Shown: piece by piece, positions 7,684 through 15,527 of the stretch | How positions within the stretch are numbered: position 1 is the stretch's first letter | How the letters are laid out: every line of letters starts with the position of its first letter | NCBI RefSeq assembly: GCF_008636115.1 | Contig: NZ_QLZD01000033.1 | Location: 124,001-188,000 of the forward strand | DNA: 64,000 bases | Source: Candidatus Tokpelaia sp. | Lineage (GTDB): Bacteria > Pseudomonadota > Alphaproteobacteria > Rhizobiales > Rhizobiaceae | Reading direction: 5' to 3' | Position numbers and translations under genes: made by a program | Notes under the pieces: generated by a model | What the model was told of the DNA's origin: nothing | Databases searched by the model: none | Seen by the model: only the letters and a program-made list of their open reading frames with translations

Positions 7684-9822
7684 TTAACCGGATTGCAACA
7701 GGCGCAGGGCATTATCCTGGCGGAATAAACAGAGTAACAGGCGCAAAGCTTCGCCTTTTTCCGTTGCCCAGATAGCCTCATTTTGCACCAGCAAACGAGC
7801 ATTTTTGGCGGCAATCTCCATCAAATCGCGGTGCAGACGGCTGTCGGCAAAGCAAAAATCGGGCAGGCCGGATTGACGCAGGCCCAAAATATCACCTTCA
7901 CCGCGCAGGCGCAAATCTTCTTCTGCCAGGCGAAAACCGTCTTCTGTTTCGCGCATAATGCCAAGCCGTGCTCTGGCCGTGGCGGAAAGCGGCTCTTTAT
8001 ACAGCAAAGTGCAGGAAGACACTTTTTCTCCGCGCCCCACGCGACCGCGTAACTGGTGCAACTGCGCCAGGCCGAAACGCTCAGCATGTTCAATAATCAT
8101 AATTGAAGCGTCTGTTACATCAACGCCGACTTCTACCACGGTGGTAGCGACCAGCAGCCGAATAGCGCCGCTTTTAAAAGCAGCCATTACCGCATCTTTT
8201 TCTGCCGCCGGCATTTTACCGTGCACCAGGCCGATCCGGGCACTGAGAAGCGCCTGTAATTCGGCAAAACGCTCTGTCGCTGCGGTTAGATCGCTTTTTT
8301 CCGAGCCCTCCACTAATGGGCATATCCAGTAAATTTTATCGCCGCGCCCTAACGCCTGCCGCACTGAAGCCAACAATAAGCCCATTTTGGCCATAGAAAG
8401 CAAAGCCGTTATAACCGGCTTACGCCCTTGCGGCTTTTCCCTGAGGGTTGAAATATCCATATCGCCATAAGCGGTTAAAACCAGGCTGCGCGGAATGGGG
8501 GTGGCAGTCATTACCAAAATATTCACCCCCTGGCCTTTGGCCAGTAATTGCAGCCTTTGCTCAACCCCGAAGCGGTGCTGTTCATCAATGACCGCCAGGG
8601 CCAGCCGGTGATAGAGGACATCTGCCTGAAACAGCGCATGCGTGCCGATAATAAACTGCACTTCTCCCTGCGCAATTTGCTGCAAAATTACGGCGCGTTT
8701 GTTGCCCTTTTCCCGCCCGGTCAAGAGCACGGCGCGCAAACCTGCCTGCTCAGCCATCGGCGCCAAAGCAGCATAATGCTGGTGCGCCAGAATTTCTGTC
8801 GGCACCATTAAGGCCGCCTGCGCGCCGGATTCCGCTGCCTGGGCCATGGCCAAAAGCGCAATGACCGTTTTGCCGGAACCAACATCACCCTGCAGCAGCC
8901 GCAGCATGCGCTGTTTCCTGGCCAGATCGGCCGAAATCTCGGTAAAGCCTTGTTCTTGTGCGGCGGTCAGCTTAAAGGGCAAAGCCGCGCGTAATTTTTG
9001 CGTATAGCTGTTGCCAGGCGGCAGGTTTGCGCCCTGACCGCGCCGGTTTTGCCGCCTTATCAGGCGCAGGGCAATTTGCCCGGCCAGCAATTCGTCATAG
9101 GCAAGCCGGCGCCGCGCCGGGCTTGTCGGCTCAATATCTTCCGGCCTGTGCGGGCGATGCAACTGCCGCAGCGCACCGGTATAAGAAGGGAAATTTTCCC
9201 GCTTGAGCAAATCGGCACCCAGCCATTCCGGCAAATCGGGCAGGCGTTGCAGCGCCTGCGTCATTGCCTTGGCAATCAGCCGATTGGTCAGCCCCGCTAT
9301 TAACGGATAAACAGGCTCTACCGGCGGGATAGTGCGGCGCTCATCAGGTTTAACGCTATAATCAGGGTGAATCATAGCAGGCAGACCGTTAAAATATTCA
9401 ATTTTGCCAGAAATAAAACGCTTTTCACCGGGGGGAAATTGCCGTTGCAGCCAGTCGCCCCGCGCCCGAAAAAAGACCAGATCCATTTCCCCTGTTTCAT
9501 CATGGGCGCTTATTTTATAGGGGCTGTTTTTGCGGCTCTGCTGCGGCGCTTTATGGCGGCCGATACAAACCTCTAAACTGGCAATTTTTTGCGCCGGCAG
9601 GGTGGCGATAGTATAATGGCCGCGCCGGTCGATAATTGTCTGAGGCGGAAAATGCAGTAAATCAATCAGGCGCGGCAAAGGAGCGCTCAAGGGAGAATCC
9701 GCTGCCGCAGCAGCAGCGGCCCTGCCGCCTAACAGAGCAGCCAGCCGGTCGCGCATTTTGTCACCAATGCCGGTAAGGGAAGAGAGCGTGGCAAAAAGAG
9801 GCTGTAACAAAACAGGGCGCAT
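7684..9822 (-). CDS. recG: ATP-dependent DNA helicase RecG
   Basis: A 712-residue superfamily 2 helicase that remodels stalled replication forks and Holliday junctions. The N-terminal wedge/OB domain (about residues 60-160) precedes the motor, which has Walker A GDVGSGKT at about 312-319, the DEQH box (VIDEQHRFG) near 415 and TATPIPRSL after it. The C-terminal helicase domain carries the TTVVEVGVDV and QLRGRVGRG motifs, as in RecG and Mfd. An alanine run at about residues 35-41 is unusual but lies in a variable region. Length is normal. The gene is divergent from sdhE-mfd, and recG-sdhE-mfd is a conserved neighbourhood in Rhizobiales. Confidence 0.97.
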   Translation of the reverse strand: MRPVLLQPLFATLSSLTGIGDKMRDRLAALLGGRAAAAAAADSPLSAPLPRLIDLLHFPPQTIIDRRGHYTIATLPAQKIASLEVCIGRHKAPQQSRKNSPYKISAHDETGEMDLVFFRARGDWLQRQFPPGEKRFISGKIEYFNGLPAMIHPDYSVKPDERRTIPPVEPVYPLIAGLTNRLIAKAMTQALQRLPDLPEWLGADLLKRENFPSYTGALRQLHRPHRPEDIEPTSPARRRLAYDELLAGQIALRLIRRQNRRGQGANLPPGNSYTQKLRAALPFKLTAAQEQGFTEISADLARKQRMLRLLQGDVGSGKTVIALLAMAQAAESGAQAALMVPTEILAHQHYAALAPMAEQAGLRAVLLTGREKGNKRAVILQQIAQGEVQFIIGTHALFQADVLYHRLALAVIDEQHRFGVEQRLQLLAKGQGVNILVMTATPIPRSLVLTAYGDMDISTLREKPQGRKPVITALLSMAKMGLLLASVRQALGRGDKIYWICPLVEGSEKSDLTAATERFAELQALLSARIGLVHGKMPAAEKDAVMAAFKSGAIRLLVATTVVEVGVDVTDASIMIIEHAERFGLAQLHQLRGRVGRGEKVSSCTLLYKEPLSATARARLGIMRETEDGFRLAEEDLRLRGEGDILGLRQSGLPDFCFADSRLHRDLMEIAAKNARLLVQNEAIWATEKGEALRLLLCLFRQDNALRLLQSG

Positions 9823-10021
9823 GGAGCGGTTTTCTCTTGAGCTTTTTTATGGCATAATATGGGAACAGAATATAAGCGGCGGGTCAGACATAGAGATAAA
9901 CAGGCAGGCTGTTTATATAGCAGCAAACAGGCCAAGGCAAGACGCCCGGCCTTGGGCCGCGGCCTGTCTGACCTTTGGGGCAGATAATATCCGCGCGCCG
10001 ACAGGGAAGAGGTAAAAGACC

Positions 10022-10318
10022 ATGCAAGAGCAGGGTGACAAAAAACAGCAGGATAATACGGCCGCGGCTGAGCGGCGCAAGCGGCTTGTTTTCCGCGCCT
10101 GGCACCGCGGGATACGCGAAATGGATCTGCTGCTGGGCTGTTATGCCGACAAGCATATAAACACGCTTGATGAGGAGCAGTTACAGGCGCTGGAACATAT
10201 TATGAGCTATGAAGACAGTGATTTATTGTGTTTCTTCATGGGAGAGATTGCAATCCCCGCCAATATTGATCATAAGCTTTTTCACGATATTCTGGCCTGT
10301 CGGCAACGGGCGGAGTAG
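10022..10318 (+). CDS. sdhE: Succinate dehydrogenase assembly factor SdhE (DUF339)
   Basis: A 98-residue protein of the SdhE/Sdh5 family, which promotes covalent attachment of FAD to the flavoprotein subunit of succinate dehydrogenase. The family's RGxxE motif is present (HRGIREMD, near residue 30), followed by the typical helical segment with YEDSDLLCFFMG. The first 20 residues are a polar extension rich in Gln, Lys and Asp. A GAGG ribosome site precedes the ATG. It lies 59 bases ahead of mfd and is probably co-transcribed with it. Confidence 0.93.
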   Translation: MQEQGDKKQQDNTAAAERRKRLVFRAWHRGIREMDLLLGCYADKHINTLDEEQLQALEHIMSYEDSDLLCFFMGEIAIPANIDHKLFHDILACRQRAE

Positions 10319-10377
10319 GTGAAGCAGGCAGCGCGCGCCGGGCAGGCCGCGGCGTTTTTAGTATAAGGCTTGGTTTT

Positions 10378-13300
10378 ATGGCGCTTCTGGCTGAATTGGG
10401 TGTTAAAAAACAGCAGGAAAAGCATATTATTATTGATGAAGCGGCCGGCGGCTATCTGCCTTTTGTGCTGGCCTCTCTGGCTGATGAAGCCGCGGCCGGC
10501 GGGCCGGTTTTATATATTGCGCATGACGGTTCAAGCCTGGCCGATATTGCGCAAATGCTGCGATTTATCCGCCCGCTTATGCCGGTAATAGAATTTCCTG
10601 CCTGGGATTGCCTGCCTTACGATCGGGTATCGCCCGGCCAGGCCGTCTCGGCCAAAAGGCTGGCGGCTCTGGCGCAAATAGCCGATTTGCGCCAGAACAA
10701 TGGAGCGGGAATTATCCTGACTTCTGCCAATGCAATATTACAAAAACTGCCGCCGCGCGCTCTTATGCAAAAAGAGCTGTTTTCTGCCCGGCCGGGGCAA
10801 AAAGCCGATCGTGAGGCGCTGCTCGCTTATTTGGAAAACCATGGTTTTGACCGCGTATCTACGGTGCGGGATATTGGGGAATATGCCGTGCGCGGCAGTA
10901 TTATTGATATTTTCCCCCCAGGGGAGGAAGCGCCGCTAAGGCTGGATTTTTTTGGCGATATATTGGAGACAATACGCGGTTTTGACCCGGCCAGCCAGCG
11001 CAGCAGCGGCAATAAAGCCGCTTTATTACTACAGCCAATGCGGGAAATAAGTTTGAATGCCGGGACAATCAGCCATTTCCGCCGCTGCTATGTCAAAGCT
11101 TTTGGCGCCGCTACCGGTAATGATGCTCTTTATCAGGCCATATCGGCCGGCCGCCGTTTCGCCGGTATGGAGCATTGGCTGCCGCTTTTTTATGAGCAAA
11201 TGGAAACTTTGCCGGATTATACCGGAGCGCTGCCGATTATTTTTGATCATTTGGCGCCGGCCGCGCTTGATGAGCGTTATCGCCTGATTGTTGATTATTA
11301 TGAAGCCCGGCGCGAGCAGGAAGAAACCGCAGCCAAAGCGGCGGCGAGTGAAGATTTGGCTCCTTATCACCCTTTAGCGCCGGAAATGCTTTATCTTTCT
11401 TCTGAGGCTTTTGCCCGGCTGGTGCAGAAAAATGCCGCGCAAGGAGGGCGCCGCATTGATTTGAGTCCGTTCCGCCTGGCGGAGGGCGGCCTGATTCCGG
11501 TTCTCCATGCGGGGAGCAGAGATGCGCGCAATTTTGCCCCTGAGCGCAATAATGAACAGCAAAACCTGTTTGCCGCTGTTGCTGATTATCTGGCTGCCCA
11601 GCGTAAAGCGGGCAAAAAACTGCTGCTTGGTGCCTGGAGTGAGGGTTCGCTTGATCGGCTCATGCAAATTCTGGCCGAGCACGGGGTTAATAAAATAGAA
11701 AAAACAGACAGGCTGGAGAGCCTGAGCACTGCCCCGCGCGGCGTGATTGCCGCCGCTTTATTGCAGGTGGAGCATGGTTTTGAAAGTGAGACTCTCTGCC
11801 TCCTGGCCGAGCAGGATATTTTGGGCGATCGTTTGGTAAAGCGGGCAGCCAGGCGCAAGCGCAATGCCGATTTTATCAGCGAGGCCGGTTTATTGTCGGC
11901 CGGGGATATTGTGGTGCATATTGACCATGGTATTGGCCGTTTTGTCGGTTTGAAGACTATTACTGCCGCCGGCGCGCCGGTTGATTGCCTGGAGCTGCGT
12001 TATGCCGGTGATGACCGGCTGTTTTTGCCGGTCGTCAATATTGAGCTTTTGTCGCGCTATGGCGGTGAGAGCCATGAGGCGCAACTGGATAAATTAGGCG
12101 GGGTTGCCTGGGCAGCGCGCAAGGTCAAGCTGAAAAAACAATTATTGGCTATTGCCGGCAAATTGATTGATATTGCCGCGCAAAGGCAAATGCGCCACGC
12201 GCCGGAATTGCCGGTGCCGCCCGGGCTTTATGATGAATTTGTCGCCCGTTTCCCCTATGATGAAACCGAAGATCAGGCTGCCGCTATTGAAGCTGTGCTG
12301 GAAGATCTGGCCTCCGGCCGGCCAATGGACAGGCTGGTTTGCGGCGATGTCGGCTTCGGCAAGACGGAAGTAGCTCTGCGCGCTGCTTTTATTGCCGCCA
12401 TGAACGGTTTGCAGGCAGCAATAGTAGTGCCGACAACATTATTGTCGCGCCAGCATTATAAAACTTTTAGCGAAAGGTTTCAAAACCTGCCGCTCAAGCT
12501 TGCTCAGGCCTCGCGCCTGGTGGGGAGGAAAGAGCTTGCTGCTGTCAAGCAGGGCTTGAAAGACGGCACAGTGGATATTGTTATCGGCACGCATGCGCTT
12601 TTGAGCCAAAAGGTGGATTTTGCCCGATTGGGGCTGCTGATTATTGATGAAGAGCAGCATTTCGGCGTGCAGCATAAAGAGCGGCTGAAAGAGCTGAAAA
12701 GCGATATTCATGTTTTGACTTTGTCGGCCACACCGATTCCGCGCACTTTGCAAATGGCGCTGACCGGAGTGCGGGAATTATCGCTGATTGCCACGCCGCC
12801 GGTAGATCGCATGGCGGTGCGCAGTTTTGTCTCGCCCATAGACAGGCTGACTATCCGCGAGACTTTGCTGCGCGAGCATTATCGCGGCGGTCAGAGTTTT
12901 TATGTCTGCCCGCATATTGCCGATCTGGAAGATGTGCGCACCTTGCTGGAAGAGCATGTGCCGGAGCTGAAATTTGTTATTGCTCATGGGCAAATGCCGG
13001 CCGGGCGGCTGGATTCCATCATGAATGCTTTTTATGACGGTCAATATGATGTTTTGCTCTCTACCTCTATTGTTGAATCCGGCCTGGATATTCCTTCTGC
13101 CAATAGTTTGATTGTTCACCGCGCCGATATGTTTGGCCTCTCCGCTCTGTATCAGTTGCGCGGCCGGGTTGGCCGGTCGCGCCAGCGCGCTTATGCTTTA
13201 TTCACTTTGCCGCCGGGGCGCAAAATGACTGCCGGGGCTGAGCGGCGGCTGAAAGTTTTGCAATCGCTCGATAGTCTTGGCGCCGGTTTTCAACTGGCGA

Positions 13301-13902
13301 GCCATGATATGGATATTCGCGGCGCCGGCAATCTGCTGGGGCAGGAGCAATCCGGCCATATTAAGGAAGTCGGTTTTGAGCTTTACCAGCAAATGCTGGA
13401 AGAGGCGGTGGCGGAGATGAAAGATGGAACGTCCATTGAGGACAGCCAATGGTCGCCGCATATTGCCTCCGGCCTGGCGGTGATGATTCCGGAATCCTAT
13501 GTGCCGGATTTGCAGTTGCGGCTGGGGCTTTATCGCCGGGTTGGCGCTATGGACGATATAAAAGAGATTGATGCTTTTGCAGCGGAATTGATTGATCGTT
13601 TTGGGCCGCTGCCTGATGAAGTAAAAAATCTGTTAAAGACGGTTTATATTAAAATTTTATGCCGCAAGGCCAATATTGAGAAATTGGAGGCAGGGCCGAA
13701 GGGTGCGCTTGTCACCTTGCGCCACGGGGAATTTGCCAATGGTGTTGGCCTGGTGAAAATGATAGCCGAGCAAGGCTCTATGGCCAAAATACGCCCGGAT
13801 CAAAGCCTGGTCTTCAGCCGTAATTGGGAAAAGCCGGAAAGTCGGATTAGCGGTATGGCAGCTCTGGCAGAAAAATTTGTGCGGCTGGCGGCGGCGGGCT
13901 GA
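10378..13902 (+). CDS. mfd: Transcription-repair coupling factor Mfd
   Basis: A 1174-residue DNA translocase that removes stalled RNA polymerase at lesions and recruits UvrA. The N-terminal UvrB-like region spans about residues 1-350, followed by the RNA-polymerase interaction (CarD-like) domain near 490-560. The motor has Walker A CGDVGFGKTEV near residue 655, IIDEEQHFGV near 755, LSATPIPRTL, and the VESGLDIPSANS and LRGRVGRS motifs. The TRCF C-terminal domain follows. Length is normal (about 1150-1180). The last 56 bases are overlapped antisense by a small minus-strand ORF. Confidence 0.97.
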   Translation: MALLAELGVKKQQEKHIIIDEAAGGYLPFVLASLADEAAAGGPVLYIAHDGSSLADIAQMLRFIRPLMPVIEFPAWDCLPYDRVSPGQAVSAKRLAALAQIADLRQNNGAGIILTSANAILQKLPPRALMQKELFSARPGQKADREALLAYLENHGFDRVSTVRDIGEYAVRGSIIDIFPPGEEAPLRLDFFGDILETIRGFDPASQRSSGNKAALLLQPMREISLNAGTISHFRRCYVKAFGAATGNDALYQAISAGRRFAGMEHWLPLFYEQMETLPDYTGALPIIFDHLAPAALDERYRLIVDYYEARREQEETAAKAAASEDLAPYHPLAPEMLYLSSEAFARLVQKNAAQGGRRIDLSPFRLAEGGLIPVLHAGSRDARNFAPERNNEQQNLFAAVADYLAAQRKAGKKLLLGAWSEGSLDRLMQILAEHGVNKIEKTDRLESLSTAPRGVIAAALLQVEHGFESETLCLLAEQDILGDRLVKRAARRKRNADFISEAGLLSAGDIVVHIDHGIGRFVGLKTITAAGAPVDCLELRYAGDDRLFLPVVNIELLSRYGGESHEAQLDKLGGVAWAARKVKLKKQLLAIAGKLIDIAAQRQMRHAPELPVPPGLYDEFVARFPYDETEDQAAAIEAVLEDLASGRPMDRLVCGDVGFGKTEVALRAAFIAAMNGLQAAIVVPTTLLSRQHYKTFSERFQNLPLKLAQASRLVGRKELAAVKQGLKDGTVDIVIGTHALLSQKVDFARLGLLIIDEEQHFGVQHKERLKELKSDIHVLTLSATPIPRTLQMALTGVRELSLIATPPVDRMAVRSFVSPIDRLTIRETLLREHYRGGQSFYVCPHIADLEDVRTLLEEHVPELKFVIAHGQMPAGRLDSIMNAFYDGQYDVLLSTSIVESGLDIPSANSLIVHRADMFGLSALYQLRGRVGRSRQRAYALFTLPPGRKMTAGAERRLKVLQSLDSLGAGFQLASHDMDIRGAGNLLGQEQSGHIKEVGFELYQQMLEEAVAEMKDGTSIEDSQWSPHIASGLAVMIPESYVPDLQLRLGLYRRVGAMDDIKEIDAFAAELIDRFGPLPDEVKNLLKTVYIKILCRKANIEKLEAGPKGALVTLRHGEFANGVGLVKMIAEQGSMAKIRPDQSLVFSRNWEKPESRISGMAALAEKFVRLAAAG

Positions 13903-14020
13903 CGGCACCGGCAAAAACTGCACCGGCGAGCAGAGAACAAGCGGCGGGGTAACAGCCAGTGCCGCGCCAATCTGCATAGGCTTTATTGGCGCGCTGGAAA
14001 AGGTCGCTTAAACTGCTCAT
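13847..14020 (-). CDS. Small ORF of unknown function overlapping the mfd 3' end
   Basis: A 57-codon minus-strand ORF. The ATG at 14020 is preceded by GAGGCAGGAT, a fair ribosome site, which decided this start over the GTG 18 bases upstream. The N-terminal part (SLSDLFQRANKAYADW) looks helical; the middle is hydrophobic and small-residue rich, and the tail is Pro-rich. Its last 56 bases lie antisense within mfd, so the C-terminus may simply be out-of-frame mfd. No family was recognised. It sits at the end of the accessory patch that contains higBA and a phage gene remnant. Confidence 0.25.
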   Translation of the reverse strand: MSSLSDLFQRANKAYADWRGTGCYPAACSLLAGAVFAGAVSPPPPAAQIFLPELPYR

Positions 14021-14075
14021 ATCCTGCCTCAAATCCACTATATGGGGCAGGATAATACTTTTGCCTTGTTTTATC

Positions 14076-14201
14076 TCAAAGCCAGGGCCAGCGCTTTTTT
14101 ATATTGTCCTCCAATATGGCAAAGAAAGAGAGCATTAAAGCCAGAACCGGCACAGTGACAAAAAAGAAGAAAAGCCACTTGCCAATAGTAACATAATCCA
14201 T
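14076..14201 (-). CDS. Small membrane protein, 41 residues
   Basis: An ORF of 41 codons reading MDYVTIGKWLFFFFVTVPVL and on to a basic, Trp-rich end (KKRWPWL). It has one strongly hydrophobic segment at about residues 9-30. The ATG at 14201 follows AGAAAGGG at good spacing, and the stop is at 14076-14078. The single membrane span with a charged C-terminus resembles many small bacterial and phage membrane proteins (toxins, holin-like or regulatory peptides), but no family was recognised. It lies 79 bases downstream of higA on the same strand. Confidence 0.4.
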   Translation of the reverse strand: MDYVTIGKWLFFFFVTVPVLALMLSFFAILEDNIKKRWPWL

Positions 14202-14280
14202 TTTTTAAACCCTTTCTTCTGCAATTTTACGCCGCCCGCAAAGTCGGCACTTGGCTTACATCAATATTCTGCTCTGCATT

Positions 14281-14535
14281 CTACGCGTCATAAGCTGCCT
14301 GCATTCGCAGCCAGACAGCAGCTCCATCACCAAACATTTTACCCAGATGCGCTGCAATACGCGGCGAAACTGCCTTACGGCCGCCGATAATATCATAAAG
14401 ATATTGGCGGGATATACCCAGCATTTTAGCTATATCTGTCTTTGTTTTCCCGGTGGCAGGGATTATTTCTGCCAAAAGCCGCCCTGGGTGCGCAGGACAC
14501 CGCTCAATTTTGCGAGGCATAATAATATCAGTCAT
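14281..14535 (-). CDS. higA: HigA-family antitoxin (XRE-type helix-turn-helix)
   Basis: An 84-residue helix-turn-helix protein of the HigA/VapI addiction-module family. It starts with the typical HPGRLLAEIIPATG block, followed by the DNA-binding unit at residues 32-53 (KTDIAKMLGISRQYLYDII) and the family tail FGDGAAVWLRMQAAYD. HigA binds and neutralises HigB and represses the operon. It follows higB by 11 bases on the same strand; toxin before antitoxin is characteristic of higBA. Confidence 0.93.
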   Translation of the reverse strand: MTDIIMPRKIERCPAHPGRLLAEIIPATGKTKTDIAKMLGISRQYLYDIIGGRKAVSPRIAAHLGKMFGDGAAVWLRMQAAYDA

Positions 14536-14546
14536 GACTTTTCCTT

Positions 14547-14825
14547 TTAGTGATATTGCTCGAGGTCAACGCGATAAACGTCCCCCCTGCTAAATTCAAA
14601 AGTAAGGCACCACGGCCCATTTACATGAACTGTATATCGAGTTGACTTAAACCCGTTTAGCGCACGGAAATCAAATCCCGGCAAATTCATTTCTTCCGCT
14701 TTCTCCGCCACATTAAGGCGGTCAAGCCGAATGCAAATTCTTGAAACAAGGCGTTTGTCAATCTTTGCAGATTTCTCCGTCTCATAAAGCTTTGCCGGTA
14801 TTTTGCTTTTGAAAGACTTAATCAT
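14547..14825 (-). CDS. higB: HigB-family toxin (RelE-like mRNA interferase)
   Basis: A 92-residue protein of the RelE/ParE superfamily, HigB branch, expected to cleave mRNA on the ribosome unless bound by HigA. Family features are the helical centre with LVSRICIRLDRLN, the LNGFKSTRYTVHVNG strand region and the end WCLTFEF-x-GDVYRVDLEQYH. Length is normal and no disruption is visible, so the pair is probably intact. The ATG at 14825 has little room for a strong ribosome site. A palindrome immediately upstream is a plausible HigA operator. Confidence 0.9.
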   Translation of the reverse strand: MIKSFKSKIPAKLYETEKSAKIDKRLVSRICIRLDRLNVAEKAEEMNLPGFDFRALNGFKSTRYTVHVNGPWCLTFEFSRGDVYRVDLEQYH

Positions 14826-14834
14826 AATCTGTGT

Positions 14835-14852
14835 GTAAGCTATTATGTTTAC
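14835..14852. promoter_or_regulatory. Candidate HigA operator upstream of higBA
   Basis: An 18-base imperfect palindrome with half-sites GTAAnC and GnTTAC separated by six bases ends 10 bases before the higB start. Its position over the presumed promoter is where HigA autorepression sites are found. Assignment is by position and symmetry only. Confidence 0.4.
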
Positions 14853-14874
14853 TATGTCAGCTGGTAATTAACAG

Positions 14875-14899
14875 AAAAAAGCCCCGCTTTTGGCGGGGC
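14875..14899 (-). terminator. Strong intrinsic terminator, minus strand
   Basis: A perfect seven-base GC-only stem (GCCCCGC / GCGGGGC) with a five-base loop followed on the minus strand by six T residues. It lies downstream of the phage gene remnant and upstream of higBA, so it separates the toxin-antitoxin operon from whatever once transcribed the phage gene. Confidence 0.8.
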
Positions 14900-15017
14900 C
14901 CTTGTTTAGTGCATTGTCAGCAGAATGAGGCCGCTTATACTCCCGCCAGCAAGCAGCGAACGCGCCTAAGTTGATTAGGCACACAGGGACAGTTGGTGTA
15001 TATAATGCGGGCGGCTT

Positions 15018-15527
15018 TTAATATAAGCCGCCTTGAAACTTTTTGGGTGCCGGCGGGAATAAATTGTTGCCAAAAACGCCCCCGCCACCCAAACCGCCAA
15101 GACCCGCCAGATCCATACCCACAAGGCCAAACTAGCTGCCTAATCCGGGGCTTTGCGCCCCCTTAGCGGTGCTTGTTCCGCTGCTTGTGCTTGTGCCGTA
15201 TCCATCGCTCAAGCCCCGCAAGCCGCTGGTAAACAGGCCGAGCTGCTTCCATGGTGCCATTTGCTCCTCTGTCTACTTTTGCGCATTGGCATCAAGCTGG
15301 GTTTGCGCCAAATCATCACTCCCCCCGCCGGCACGCATTTGCCCCAAGCCCAGCGCAAGGCTGGTTTGCGCCGCCTGGTTGCGGGCATTATCCATTTGCG
15401 CATTGGCGGCCAGCTTGTTCTGCTGGTCGCGATTATACTGATCTCTATAGGCCTGTGTGGCCGTCTGCCCCAGTGCGCGCGCCATTTGGTCGCCCTGGCA
15501 CCGGTAGAGCGGCACTATTGCTGCCAC
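15018..15527 (-). pseudogene. Phage-type structural protein, C-terminal remnant with two in-frame amber codons
   Basis: One reading frame of 170 codons runs from 15527 to a TAA at 15018-15020 and is broken by TAG at 15273-15275 (codon 85) and 15132-15134 (codon 132). The same protein character continues across both stops: a Gln/Ala/Asn-rich helical part (YRDQYNRDQQNKLAANAQM), then EEQMAPWKQLGLFTSGLRG, a Ser/Thr/Gly-rich linker, and a Gly-Leu-rich hydrophobic end finishing in KKFQGGLY. This layout is typical of virion or DNA-ejection proteins of podovirus-like phages, though no specific family is claimed. The N-terminal part is missing, because the frame merges into the end of the solute-binding protein gene. 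The stop codons could have arisen from CAG or TTG by one change each. Confidence 0.6.

Noticed and set aside
15018-15527. Amber codon reassignment in the host
   Set aside because: Ordinary genes in the window, such as glmS and the solute-binding protein, end with TAG, so it is a normal stop here.
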